64,000 bases of DNA from an uncultured Steroidobacter sp. (GCF_937958065.1 NZ_CALFXI010000111.1:62001-126000); one strand, 5' to 3'. Positions 51,926-60,877 are shown, counted from the first letter of the stretch. A program made the numbers and translations. Notes: generated by a model not told the origin, from the sequence alone.

Positions 51926-53947
51926 CTAGCCGGAGTCCGAGCTCATCAGATCTCGCGAGATCAGGTGGGTGAGACCGGTGTTGTTCACCAGCAGCCGGGC
52001 GCCCGCCGGGCTCAGATGAACTGCGTCGCTGTACAACACGGGCTGACCAGGAGGGCGCTGCGAACAGACTTTCGTGGCACACAGCACGTCGATTGCATCG
52101 ACCAGTTGCACGCTGGGGAACGATCGCTGCACCCGATTCAGCACGCGGTTATACGGTGCCATGGCGAGCTCCACCTGGTCACGCGCGCGCTCCGGATAGC
52201 ACTCTGTCGTTGGCAGTTTGACGGCGCGGAGAAAACAGGTCGGCGGCGTCGCGTACGCGGGAATCTCGCCCAGATAAATTACGCGAGAGAACCGCGTGAG
52301 CTCGCCCAGCAAGCTGCGCACCCCATACTCGAACAGCGCCTCCTTCGATTCGTTGGTGCTGCCGCTCTCGCGGCTCAATCGAATCGTCGGATCGCTGATC
52401 AGCGAGGAACCGTTGCCGACGACCACGATGACCTTCGGCTTGGTCTGCTGAGCATAGGCGACGAAGGTGCGCCAGACGTCCGGACACTCCTTCTCGTTCT
52501 CGTCGTAGCCGATCAGGCGCACGTTGAGCACTGGCGGGCAGCCCCCGCGACCCAACAGCATGACGGTGTGGGCCGGCGACAGCACCGGTGCCGCGACCTC
52601 GTAAATCGCATGAGCTCTGGAATCGCCGACGAACAGAATCGAGGGCGGCTCCGGGCTGGTGGTGCGGCAATAGTTGACCGGCGCCTCGGGGGAGAAGCGG
52701 GCGCGACAGACCTTGTCGAGCTTCGGGCCATGATGTAGCGCCAGAATATCCGGATCGAACCGGTGCGAGACGCCGCCGGTGACGTAGATGACCATGCCGG
52801 CGGCCGCTGCAACAGCTGCGGAGGCAGCGAGGCGGTAATTGAGTCTGGCTTCCTTGCGCTTTCGAATGGGCAGCTCGATGTGCTGATACGTGATCCAGGC
52901 GAGCAGGAAACTCATTCCCACCGCGACCCAGCGAATCGCCAGTGGCGGCAGGCCGGCTTCGAGAATGTTGAGGAACGAGAGCAAGGGCCAGTGCCACAAA
53001 TACAGCGCATAGCTGATCAGTCCGACCCACACCAGCGGCCGCCAGCCGAGCACACGGCGCTGCATCCAGGAATGCCCCGGCGTCGCCAGGATCATCAGCG
53101 TGCCAACGACCGGAAGTAACGCAGGCCAGCCTGGAAACGGCGTGCCGTTGTCGAATTTCGCGATCGAGGCCACGATCAAGGCCAGGCCCGCGAGCGGCAC
53201 GAGGTTGTAAGTCACGCCGAGCCAGCGATTCGTGCCGATTGCACTCGTCACGCCCTCGCTCGTGACGCCCCGTCCAGGTCGCTCCATCCACAGCGCCAGC
53301 AGGCAGCCTGTGCCCAATTCCCAGAAGCGCGACACTGGCCAGTAGAAATTCGCGACCGGCGCCGAGCGCGCCAGTTGTACGCTCAGCGCAAACGAGGCGA
53401 GCACGAGGATCGCAACCATCGCGAGCAGCGCTGTCTTCCGCCGCCACAGCATCACCAGCAGCGCGGGCCACAGCAGATAGAACTGTTCTTCGATTCCCAA
53501 CGACCACAGATGCAGCAGAGGCTTGAACTCCGCCGCAGTATCGAAGTAGCCGCTTTCACGCCACAGCGCGATGTTCGCCAGAAATACCGCGGCCGCAGTC
53601 GTATGTTTGCCCAGCTCCTTGAACTCGTTGGGCAGCAGCAGCACCCAGCCGAGCGCCAGGGTCGTGACCAGCACCAGGATCAGCGCGGGAAACAAACGCC
53701 GGACGCGGCGCCAGTAGAAATCAACGAACGAGAAATCGGCGTGCAGCAGCTGGCGCGCGATGATGCTCGTGATCAGGAACCCGGAGATCACGAAAAACAC
53801 ATCTACGCCGACATAGCCGCCGGGGACGTCTTCGGGGAACGCGTGGAATCCAAGGACGGCAAGCACAGCCACCCCACGCAAGCCATCGACGGCGGGGCGA
53901 TAGTGGAAGTGCTTGGCGTGCCCCGCTGACACGACGTCAGGGTGCAT
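51926..53947 (-). CDS. OafA/YrhL-type membrane O-acyltransferase with SGNH domain
   Basis: 673 residues. The acyltransferase-3 domain starts YRPAVDGLRGVAVLAVLGFH and GGYVGVDVFFVISGFLITSI, with about ten membrane helices to residue 380; an extracytoplasmic SGNH domain follows with ILFVGDSRAHAIYEVAAP and the late SDAVHLSPAGARLL. These proteins O-acetylate surface polysaccharides: the membrane part passes acetyl across and the SGNH part transfers it. It is 122 bases upstream of the SGNH/GlyGly-CTERM gene on the same strand. Acceptor unknown. Confidence 0.88.
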   Translation of the reverse strand: MHPDVVSAGHAKHFHYRPAVDGLRGVAVLAVLGFHAFPEDVPGGYVGVDVFFVISGFLITSIIARQLLHADFSFVDFYWRRVRRLFPALILVLVTTLALGWVLLLPNEFKELGKHTTAAAVFLANIALWRESGYFDTAAEFKPLLHLWSLGIEEQFYLLWPALLVMLWRRKTALLAMVAILVLASFALSVQLARSAPVANFYWPVSRFWELGTGCLLALWMERPGRGVTSEGVTSAIGTNRWLGVTYNLVPLAGLALIVASIAKFDNGTPFPGWPALLPVVGTLMILATPGHSWMQRRVLGWRPLVWVGLISYALYLWHWPLLSFLNILEAGLPPLAIRWVAVGMSFLLAWITYQHIELPIRKRKEARLNYRLAASAAVAAAAGMVIYVTGGVSHRFDPDILALHHGPKLDKVCRARFSPEAPVNYCRTTSPEPPSILFVGDSRAHAIYEVAAPVLSPAHTVMLLGRGGCPPVLNVRLIGYDENEKECPDVWRTFVAYAQQTKPKVIVVVGNGSSLISDPTIRLSRESGSTNESKEALFEYGVRSLLGELTRFSRVIYLGEIPAYATPPTCFLRAVKLPTTECYPERARDQVELAMAPYNRVLNRVQRSFPSVQLVDAIDVLCATKVCSQRPPGQPVLYSDAVHLSPAGARLLVNNTGLTHLISRDLMSSDSG

Positions 53948-54309
53948 GGGGATACCCTCTTCAACTCGACCGGGAAAATGTTCGAGAGTTAAGAGAGCCG
54001 GGTACTACGGTGGGGAGGAGAGCGACGCGGCGGCCGAGGAGGCCGGCGAGAGCAGCGCGGAACAGCTGGTGTTGCTCAGCATCGGACGGTCCTGCGTGCG
54101 ATGCTGTTGTCCGATGATGGAAAAGCGGGCTGGCACGCGACGCGCGTGACGACCCTTGCGTCGGCGCCAGTTGACTTTGCGTAAGAACTGCAGACAAGCC
54201 ATCGGAGAATCCGATGCGCAGGTGGTCTTTTGTCTTGCGCAGCTCTTCATGTGACGAGCAACGCCGTCTCGACTACAAAGTTCCTGCACTTTGTGCGATC
54301 GGAGAATCT
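53948..54309. other. gene-free stretch with repeated heptamer pairs
   Basis: 362 bases without a convincing gene. The heptamer CATCGGA and its complement TCCGATG occur as two inverted pairs: 54080/54110, about 24 bases apart, and 54200/54210, only 3 bases apart, forming a tight hairpin. The region should hold the promoter of the acyltransferase. Confidence 0.45.
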
Positions 54310-54660
54310 CTACAGCGAGTCGTCGACGGGTGCGCGATAGCCTTTGCCGGGCGGAGTGTCGAACTGATTCACGAGCCTGGCGTACTCCGGCGGATACAGC
54401 AGCGACACTTCGAATTGGCCGCTGGTGCGGTCAGTCTGTGCATCGATGGTCTGGCGCAGGATCAGCGCATGGCCGACGACATTCCATTTGCCGTCGATGT
54501 CCTCGACCAGCAGCACACGCGTCGGCTTGAGGTTGTACAGCCGCCGGCCCGGCAGCGAAAAATCATAAATCCCGCCGACGCGCAGGTCGGCCGGAAAGCC
54601 GGCGCCACGCTTGAGCTTGAGCGTATCGTTGAGCTCGATCAGATGTCCCATGGTGCCCAT
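54310..54660 (-). CDS. hypothetical protein
   Basis: 116 residues, or 113 from ATG 54651. The sequence (MGHLIELNDTLKLKRGAGFP, then YDFSLPGRRLYNLKPTRVLL and VEDIDGKWNVVGHALI) suggests a small beta-barrel-like cytosolic domain. No signal peptide or membrane helix. It is divergent from the DUF349 gene across about 115 bases. I do not recognise it with certainty. Confidence 0.65.
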   Translation of the reverse strand: MGTMGHLIELNDTLKLKRGAGFPADLRVGGIYDFSLPGRRLYNLKPTRVLLVEDIDGKWNVVGHALILRQTIDAQTDRTSGQFEVSLLYPPEYARLVNQFDTPPGKGYRAPVDDSL

Positions 54661-54774
54661 CCCGTTGAAGTGCGGCGATTGTAACGCCGGCAGGGCGCCT
54701 GGCCGGCTCGATGAGCTTCGGTAACACGGATCCGCTAAAGTAGGCGCCCGGGGGAGGCCAGTCAGGATCGATCG

Positions 54775-57072
54775 ATGTCATTGTTCTCACGCTTTCGCAA
54801 AGCGCCGCCGGCTTCAGCTCCCGCGAAGCAGCCGGAAGCACCCGTGGCGCCAAAGGTCACGGAGCAGAGTGCGCCAGAGGCCGTGCCAGTCGCGGCACAG
54901 GAAGAGCAGGGCTTGCAGGCGGCCCTGGAGGCCGGCGACATGCAGACGATTGCCAGGCTCGTGATCGACGGCACGTCGACCCGGATCCGGCAGCAGGCGG
55001 CCGAGGCCATCGACGACCCGGCGCTGATCCGCCAGTTGATTCGCGACGCCCGTGGCGGCAAGGACAAAAGCGTCTACAAGATCCTGACTCGCAAGCGCGA
55101 TGCGTTGCTGGCCCAGGAGCGTGAAGTCGAGCAGCTGCACGCTGAAGTCGCCGCCGTGTCCGCGGCGATCGAGAAGCACAGCCATCGTCCGTACGACGCG
55201 GTGTTCACGCCGGCCCTCGAGCAACTGGAGAGCCGTTGGGCGGCGGTCGCAAGCCATGCAGACCCGGAGGTCGCCGAGAAAACCCGCCAGGCGATCGACC
55301 GCGCACGAGAAGTCATCGCTGAACATCTGCGCCAGATCGCCGCTGAAGCCGCTCGCCAGCTGGCCGCTGCCAACGCGGCCGCTCAGGCCCAGCTGCAACG
55401 GGAGCAGGAAGAGAAGGCCGCCGCGGCCGCCGCCGCGGAACGGGCTCGAATTCAGGAAGCCGAACACAAGGCTGACGTCGACAAACACGAGGCGGAAGCC
55501 AAGTCATTGCGCCAGATCGGTGGCTTGCTTCGCAAGGCGCATGGCGCCCTCGCGGCCGGCAGCAGCAAGACGGCGGCAGGCTTGCGTCGAGGCATCGAGG
55601 AGAAGCTCGCCGGCGCGCCGCCTTTGCCGCCCCACCTGGCGAATCAGCTCCGGCATCTGGACGAAAAGCTGCAGGAGCTGAAGGACTGGAAGAGCTTTTC
55701 AGTCGCTCCCAAGCGCATCGAGCTGATCGAGCGAATGGAGTCGCTGATCGGCGCGACGCTGCATCCCACGGCGCTGGCTGGCCATATCAAGGACCTGCAG
55801 GAGCAATGGCGGACCTTGACCAAGGGCGCGGGCGAGAATGGCGAGGCGGAGTGGCAACGGTTCCATGAAGCCGCCCAGAAAGCGTTTCAGCCATGCCGCG
55901 AATATTTCGAGGCGCAGGATCAGGTCAAGGCCGAGAACCTGCATCAGCGAGGCCTGGTGTTCGAGCGGCTCGCCGCATTCGAAGCGCAACACAACTGGGA
56001 GCAGCCCGATTGGCGCAACGTGATCACGGCGGTGCGCGAAGCCCGGCAACTCTGGCGCCAACACTCGCCAGTGGATCCCGCCGCGGCCGAAGAGTTGCAG
56101 GGGCGCTTCAATGCCTTGACGAGCACTCTGCAGAGCCGGATCGATGCGGAGTACGCCCGCAACGCCAAAGAGAAGAGATTGCTGATCGAGCGCGCCCGTG
56201 CGCTCTCGGGAGCAGCCGAGATCCGCAAGGCCATCGACGAGGTCAAACGGCTGCAGGAGAAATGGAAAGCCGTCGGCCCGGTGTCGCGCGAGGACGATCG
56301 CAAGCTGTGGGAGGAATTCCGAAAGCAATGCGACGCCCTGTTCCAGAAGCGACAGCAGGAGTTCGCGACCCAGCACGCGGCGCTGGACGCCAACAAATCG
56401 CAGGCCGTCGGCTTGTGCGAAGAGCTCGACAAGATCGCACAGCTATCGGGGCAGGAGCTGATCGAGGGCGCGAAGAAACTCCCCGACCTGCGCCTCGCGT
56501 TCGAGGCCATCGAGGAATTGCCCAAAGCGGATGCGCGACAGTTGCAAAGCCGTTTCGAGCGCGCGTACGAACGCTGCCGCAAGGCTGTGGCTCAGGAGCA
56601 CGCCCGTGAGGCGGAGCAGGGCTGGACCGCTCTGCTCGATGCATCGAACGCCGTGCGTGCCTATCGACTGGCGGTTGCTCGACCTGCCGATGTGCCCGAA
56701 CGCGAGGCGCTGAAACAGGCCGCCGAGGCTCAGCTGTCCACGGCCACGAAATGGCCCAAGCGCGGGCTGGAGGTGTTGAAGCACGCTCTCGCGCAGCCTG
56801 CCGAGACCGAGCTCGCGGCCAACGAACTGGCGCTTCGGACACTCTGCGTCCGCGCCGAGATCCTGACCGACACACCGACGCCCGCCGCCGATCAGACGCT
56901 ACGCCGCGAATATCAAGTGAAGCGCCTGATGCAGAGCATGGGGCAGGGAATCAACGCCGAGGAAGGTCTCGACGCGCTGACGCTCGAATGGCTGGGTGTG
57001 GGGCCTACGGAAGAAGGCACGTATCTGCCGTTGCTCGAGCGGTTCAAGGCGTGCAGGAAGAAGGCGGTGTGA
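54775..57072 (+). CDS. DUF349 domain protein
   Basis: 765 residues, long and almost all helical. It starts MSLFSRFRKAPPASAPAKQP. The DUF349 repeats are visible as LQEQWRTLTKGAGENGEAEW, NVITAVREARQLWRQHSPVD, VKRLQEKWKAVGPVSREDDR and LWEEFRKQCDALFQKRQQEF, about 70 residues each. An N-terminal segment (TIARLVIDGTSTRIRQQAAE) resembles a HEAT-like repeat. Alanine- and glutamine-rich coiled coil lies at about 180-245. Cytosolic; function unknown. The end overlaps the convergent DUF998-like gene by 29 bases. Confidence 0.82.
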   Translation: MSLFSRFRKAPPASAPAKQPEAPVAPKVTEQSAPEAVPVAAQEEQGLQAALEAGDMQTIARLVIDGTSTRIRQQAAEAIDDPALIRQLIRDARGGKDKSVYKILTRKRDALLAQEREVEQLHAEVAAVSAAIEKHSHRPYDAVFTPALEQLESRWAAVASHADPEVAEKTRQAIDRAREVIAEHLRQIAAEAARQLAAANAAAQAQLQREQEEKAAAAAAAERARIQEAEHKADVDKHEAEAKSLRQIGGLLRKAHGALAAGSSKTAAGLRRGIEEKLAGAPPLPPHLANQLRHLDEKLQELKDWKSFSVAPKRIELIERMESLIGATLHPTALAGHIKDLQEQWRTLTKGAGENGEAEWQRFHEAAQKAFQPCREYFEAQDQVKAENLHQRGLVFERLAAFEAQHNWEQPDWRNVITAVREARQLWRQHSPVDPAAAEELQGRFNALTSTLQSRIDAEYARNAKEKRLLIERARALSGAAEIRKAIDEVKRLQEKWKAVGPVSREDDRKLWEEFRKQCDALFQKRQQEFATQHAALDANKSQAVGLCEELDKIAQLSGQELIEGAKKLPDLRLAFEAIEELPKADARQLQSRFERAYERCRKAVAQEHAREAEQGWTALLDASNAVRAYRLAVARPADVPEREALKQAAEAQLSTATKWPKRGLEVLKHALAQPAETELAANELALRTLCVRAEILTDTPTPAADQTLRREYQVKRLMQSMGQGINAEEGLDALTLEWLGVGPTEEGTYLPLLERFKACRKKAV

Positions 57073-57634
57073 CTGCCTGAGGAGTCTTCAAGGCAAGACC
57101 GAACAACCAAGTGACCCACAAGACCAGGGAAACCTTCTGGACGATGGGCAGGAAGCCGTAGAGCATCTCGCCGTAGTACATAGTCGCGTTGGATAGGGTG
57201 AGGGCGAGACACGCGATCCCGGTGCCCAGCATCTCAAACCGCCGCTGCAGGTACAGGGAATGGAAGATGGCGAGCATCGCTGCCACGAAGAACAGCAAAG
57301 CGACACCGATGAGCACATCGTGCATCGGTGTCACTACGAGCGCCGTATAAACCATCGACCCGATGCCTGCGATCTGGATGATTTTTCGATGGCGCCGCGA
57401 GGCACCGCAGCTCGCGATGATGTTGAAGATGATCGCGATGCTCGAACAGAAGATGATCACCGCCAGGGCCGCAAGGAACCTCGATGTGTTGGCTGAACCG
57501 TTCAGAGCGACTGGTTGAAAGAGGCTGGAGATCGACTGGTCGAACCAGGCGTAGCCACCCGGGTAGCCGACAGCTGCGACAACCACAAGCACGGCGGATA
57601 TGAGAACACCAACGAACGGGAACGTGCTTCGCAT
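57044..57634 (-). CDS. DUF998-like membrane protein
   Basis: 196 residues with five to six membrane helices (FPFVGVLISAVLVVVAAVGY, FLAALAVIIFCSSIAIIFNI, DVLIGVALLFFVAAMLAIFH, KVSLVLWVTWLFGLAL). The PGGYAWFDQSISSLF segment after the first helix is the DUF998 hallmark. Inner membrane; function unknown. A 45-residue ORF lies just upstream on the same strand. Confidence 0.72.
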   Translation of the reverse strand: MRSTFPFVGVLISAVLVVVAAVGYPGGYAWFDQSISSLFQPVALNGSANTSRFLAALAVIIFCSSIAIIFNIIASCGASRRHRKIIQIAGIGSMVYTALVVTPMHDVLIGVALLFFVAAMLAIFHSLYLQRRFEMLGTGIACLALTLSNATMYYGEMLYGFLPIVQKVSLVLWVTWLFGLALKTPQAVTPPSSCTP

Positions 57635-57651
57635 GGAGATGGTGGCTCGGG

Positions 57652-57789
57652 TTATGCAGGCTGTACCGCGGGGATGAGGATCGCTCGTTCCCTACGTTCC
57701 AATGCGATTGCCAGGTCGGCAAACGTTTGGCCGCCAGCGGTGGGGGCTTTCGCGGTTCGATTCTCGTCAGGCGGGCAATTCCTTGTCAT
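57652..57789 (-). CDS. 45-residue small protein upstream of the DUF998-like gene
   Basis: ATG at 57789 with GAGGG seven to eight bases upstream, stop TAA at 57652. The product begins MTRNCPPDENRTAKAPTAGG and ends with a short helix (FADLAIALERRERAILIPAV). It ends 17 bases before the DUF998-like start. It could be a small operon partner or a chance ORF; the ribosome site is the main support. Confidence 0.35.
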   Translation of the reverse strand: MTRNCPPDENRTAKAPTAGGQTFADLAIALERRERAILIPAVQPA

Positions 57790-57974
57790 GCCGTTCCCTC
57801 ATGCATCATTCTGCCCCGGCTTAGAACGGCTGATTGTAGCAGGCGTTCCGGGCGGTTTCGAAGCTGGGCAACCAGGTTACTGCGCGGGCCTGGACGGCTC
57901 CGGGATGTCATGGCAGGGGATATAGTGCGCAAGTTGAGGAGTATCGCCGCATTACGACGACTAACGCGCTCGCC

Positions 57975-58217
57975 GTGCCTGCATTTGGGCTATGGTCTGA
58001 ACGCGTTCCGGCGGGCCAGAATTCCTGGCTGGCCTGGCAGGCGGATTACTCCGCGGCGCACGTGCCGATCCAATGGGATCGATCGGTCATCGTGCACGAG
58101 ATGTTCCATGTCTATCAGAACCGCAATCGTGGTTGCCAGGCGACGAATGGCTGTATGGATTCATCGCGACCGGGCTGCTTTGGGGGCGGCGATGCTCGCC
58201 GCTGCGGCACTCGTTAG
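57975..58217 (+). pseudogene. remnant of a metallopeptidase-like gene (HExxH)
   Basis: One frame, open well upstream of 57975, reads VPAFGLWSERVPAGQNSWLA then WDRSVIVHEMFHVYQNRN, with the zinc-protease motif HEMFH. No convincing start or N-terminal domain is seen, and the last 35 codons (GCQATNGCMDSSRPG) look non-coding and overlap the next gene in another frame. In a third frame WLPGDEWLYGFIATGLL follows directly after the HEMFH helix, which hints at a frameshift. Treated as a decayed fragment. Confidence 0.3.
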
Positions 58218-58689
58218 TCTTGTGGCGTTCGCGCCGCCTGCTGAGCGCGAGACCCCTAAGAGTGAAATGGACTCGTGGTTCCAGAGGTTGGTCGACACGC
58301 AAAGGCGAATGACCGCATATATCGTTCGCCTCGACTCACTGAGAGATGCCATCGAAGTAGGTGGCGCACCGCCGACCGGGACTTGCGATCCGGCCGGTAT
58401 GCGAGATCTGTACGAGCCTATCAACGAGGAAATCGCCCGCCTCGTTGCCGATGCTGGGCCTTTGCAGCTCGAGCAGGGTGCGATGATTGCACTGAGTCGT
58501 TTGGAGAAGAATTGGATCTGGGTGCAGCGGCGGCAATTTTCCCGCTGGGAGGAAGTGTCGGAGATCAAGAATATCGATCTGAAGCTCTTGTGCTTGCGAG
58601 GTGGGGATCTGATCGAAGTGCGTATGGAGATGGCGGATGATCAAGCAACGTTGGCGAAAGCGGTTGCCCGGCGGCTTGCTGGCAGGTAG
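58147..58689 (+). CDS. hypothetical membrane-anchored protein
   Basis: 180 residues from an ATG at 58147 with AGG seven bases upstream; ATG 58108 is in frame and would add 13 residues. A signal anchor (AALGAAMLAAAALVSLVAFA) is followed by a helical domain (EMDSWFQRLVDTQRRMTAYI, EIARLVADAGPLQLEQGAMI, ALSRLEKNWIWVQRRQFSRW) likely outside the cytoplasm. Cysteines in GTCDPAG and LKLLCLRGG could pair. Family not recognised. It overlaps the HExxH remnant. Confidence 0.55.
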   Translation: MAVWIHRDRAALGAAMLAAAALVSLVAFAPPAERETPKSEMDSWFQRLVDTQRRMTAYIVRLDSLRDAIEVGGAPPTGTCDPAGMRDLYEPINEEIARLVADAGPLQLEQGAMIALSRLEKNWIWVQRRQFSRWEEVSEIKNIDLKLLCLRGGDLIEVRMEMADDQATLAKAVARRLAGR

Positions 58690-58799
58690 ATGTCACGATC
58701 TCGCTGATGGTGAAGGACCAGGCCTGTTCCTCGACGCGCTGTTCCGGCTCGATGGCGCAGAGTCGGGATCCATCGATGTCTCGATTCTCTCGTAATGGG

Positions 58800-58851
58800 T
58801 TGACAGCCGGCCCCGGGGCGGATCATTATTTCGACAATCCTCGAATTGTCG
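58800..58851 (+). promoter_or_regulatory. arsR promoter and operator
   Basis: A consensus -35, TTGACA (58800-58805), an 18-base spacer and CATTAT (58824-58829) form a good sigma-70 promoter. Directly downstream CGACAAT-cctcga-ATTGTCG (58832-58851) is a perfect 7-bp inverted repeat, ending 7 bases before the arsR ATG. Its position over the expected start site fits an ArsR operator that represses the operon until arsenical is bound. Confidence 0.65.
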
Positions 58852-58858
58852 GATAGAC

Positions 58859-59227
58859 ATGAGATCACCCGAAGCCGTTGCTGCCCTTGCCGCGCTGGCA
58901 CACGAGCACCGCCTGGCTGTTTATCGGATGTTGGTGGAAGCCGGACGGGAAGGCTTGCCCGCGGGAGAGATTGCGGCGCGCTTGAAGTTGGCGCCGTCGT
59001 CGCTGACTTTTCATCTTCAATCGTTGCAAAGGGCTGGTTTGATCTCGCAGCGGCGCATGAGCCGTCAGCTCATCTACGCGGCCGACTTCACCACGATGAA
59101 CGACCTGGTCGGCTATCTCACCGAAAACTGCTGCGCCGGCAGCGCATCGGCCGATTGCGGCTCGAAGTGTGCGCCAGCGCCGATCGAACGCCCAGCCACC
59201 GCTCGCAAGACTCGGAGAACTGCATGA
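58859..59227 (+). CDS. arsR: ArsR-family repressor, organoarsenical or arsenite responsive
   Basis: 122 residues. The winged HTH reads GLPAGEIAARLKLAPSSLTF then HLQSLQRAGLISQRRMSRQL. The canonical alpha-3 cysteine site (ELCVCD) is absent; instead a cluster Cys91, Cys92, Cys100 and Cys104 (ENCCAGSASADCGSKC) follows the last helix, like ArsR proteins that bind As(III) near the C-terminus. It is coupled to the arsI-like gene by an ATGA overlap, so it probably represses its own operon through the operator upstream. Inducer identity is inferred. Confidence 0.85.
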   Translation: MRSPEAVAALAALAHEHRLAVYRMLVEAGREGLPAGEIAARLKLAPSSLTFHLQSLQRAGLISQRRMSRQLIYAADFTTMNDLVGYLTENCCAGSASADCGSKCAPAPIERPATARKTRRTA

Positions 59228-59685
59228 AGCGCCTTCACGTCCATGTCAGCGTCAACGATCTCGAAGAGTCCATCCGATTCTATCGAGCGCTGTTCGCTGC
59301 CGAGCCCGTCGTCGTGAAACACGATTACGCCAGGTGGATGCTCGAAGATCCGCGGGTGAATTTCGCGATCAGTAAACGCGGCGCCGAGCCGGGCATTCGA
59401 CATCTGGGCATCCAGGTCGAGAACAGGCCGGAGCTGACCGAGGTCTATGAACGCCTGCAAAGGGCGGAAGGCCCGATCCGCGAAGACGGCGCGACCACGT
59501 GCTGTTACGCCAAGAGCGAAAAGAGCTGGATCGCAGATCCGCAAGGCATTCAGTGGGAAACGTTTCTTACAACCGGCGAAAGCACGGTGTATGGCGGCGA
59601 GCAAGCAGGCTCGGCAGAGGCTAGCACCTGTTGCGAGCCAGCGTCGGCCGCTCCATCGAAGCCCCTCCAGAAATGCTGTGCATGA
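59224..59685 (+). CDS. arsI: ArsI-like C-As lyase (CadI/ArsI family VOC protein)
   Basis: 153 residues with the vicinal-oxygen-chelate fold (RLHVHVSVNDLEESIRFYRA). Metal ligands are His5, His60 and Glu112 (IQWETFL), and the paired cysteines TTCCYAKSEKSW (Cys93-Cys94) match the arsenical-binding pair of ArsI. ArsI cleaves the carbon-arsenic bond of trivalent organoarsenicals such as methylarsenite using Fe(II) and O2. The tail adds two more Cys pairs (STCCEPA and KCCA). No arsC, acr3 or arsM gene follows, so the product arsenite must be handled elsewhere. Confidence 0.82.
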   Translation: MKRLHVHVSVNDLEESIRFYRALFAAEPVVVKHDYARWMLEDPRVNFAISKRGAEPGIRHLGIQVENRPELTEVYERLQRAEGPIREDGATTCCYAKSEKSWIADPQGIQWETFLTTGESTVYGGEQAGSAEASTCCEPASAAPSKPLQKCCA

Positions 59686-60043
59686 GGGCGCGGGACTGAG
59701 GCAGCGCGCGTCATTGGCATGAGCTTTGTCGCGCTGCCGGTCTATTCGCTGGATCAACAGACGCTCTTCAACGAAATCGGGCGCATGTGAGTGCGGTGCT
59801 GCGCACGCAGATGAGTGAGGCAGGCGTGATGAAGCGCATTGATGGAGATGCCCGAAAGCACCGTGAGGGCTTAAGGGCTTCTGGTCGCGCACGCTACCGG
59901 CCGGGACATTTGTAGGAGTATATTGCGGGACCGGTGGTGGTTCGTTACAGTCGCACCAGTCTATCGGGTGTAACTCGTCCTCGATCTCGTGACCGATCTG
60001 TACGGTTCCGGCGTCCTGGGATAGAGGCATCAGGGAAAAAACG
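59686..60043. other. gene-free stretch after arsI
   Basis: 358 bases with no convincing gene. A 24-codon ORF (MSFVALPVYSLDQQTLFNEI) near 59719 has no ribosome site and may be part of a lost gene. The second half should contain the promoter of the hydrolase. Confidence 0.45.
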
Positions 60044-60877
60044 GTGACGCCTAACATGATCCGATTGTCGAGCACACGAACTGTGCTTCGTGTCTTTGCG
60101 CTGCTGGTTGGCTTCTTCGCCCTTGTTTCTCTTGGAAGCCGTGCCTACGCGGCCGCTGGCGAAAAGTACACGTTCGTGCTCGTGCATGGTGCGACTGCCG
60201 GTGGCTGGGAGTGGAAGAGTACCGGCAAGTTCCTCAGCGAGGATGGCCACACTGTTTACCGTGCGACGCTCACAGGGCTCGGCGAGCGTGAACACCTCAA
60301 CAGTTCCGACATCGATCTGCAAACCCACATCAACGACGTCGTCAATTTGATCTTGTTCGAGGACCTGCACGAGGTGGTGCTCACTGGGCATAGTTACGGC
60401 GGCATGGTCATCACTGGCGTAATGGATAGAATTCCCGAGCGCATTCGTCATGTCGTGTTTCTCGACGCCGCCGTCCCTGACGATGGCATGTCGCTGTGGG
60501 ATCTCTTTGGTGGCAGGCAGCAGGATCCCTCACGCTTCGCGGACGGATTCATGCAAGTGCCGTGGGTCAAGCCCGGAACGCCCCCGCCGCACAGTGTGAA
60601 GCATTCGATCAAATGCTTTAACCAGCCGGTCTCGTACAAGAATCCCGCCGCATTGGCCTTGCCGGTGACCTATGTTGCCTTCGTTCCCAAGGGGCAGTCG
60701 GCCGAGGAGCGCGCGAAGACGGATAAGAGCTGGCAGCGCGCCGTCGCCAGAGGCTGGACGATCCGCACCTTTCCGGGCGGGCACGTCGCTCAACAGGAAG
60801 ATCCGCGGGGTGTGGCTTCGCTGATCGAGCAGGCGGTGAATGATCGCAACAAGCCTCCTGCCAAAGCGGTGAAGTAA
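60044..60877 (+). CDS. exported alpha/beta hydrolase
   Basis: 277 residues from a GTG with AGGG nine bases upstream; ATG 60056 is the alternative. The signal peptide (VLRVFALLVGFFALVSLGSR) is followed by the alpha/beta-hydrolase core: FVLVHGATAGGWEWKS with the oxyanion His-Gly, nucleophile elbow GHSYGG, and the catalytic His in FPGGHVAQQEDPRG. It resembles the plant methylesterase/hydroxynitrile-lyase-like and bacterial carboxylesterase group (LTGLGEREHLNSSDIDLQTH). It is a periplasmic esterase; substrate unknown. Confidence 0.8.
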   Translation: MTPNMIRLSSTRTVLRVFALLVGFFALVSLGSRAYAAAGEKYTFVLVHGATAGGWEWKSTGKFLSEDGHTVYRATLTGLGEREHLNSSDIDLQTHINDVVNLILFEDLHEVVLTGHSYGGMVITGVMDRIPERIRHVVFLDAAVPDDGMSLWDLFGGRQQDPSRFADGFMQVPWVKPGTPPPHSVKHSIKCFNQPVSYKNPAALALPVTYVAFVPKGQSAEERAKTDKSWQRAVARGWTIRTFPGGHVAQQEDPRGVASLIEQAVNDRNKPPAKAVK

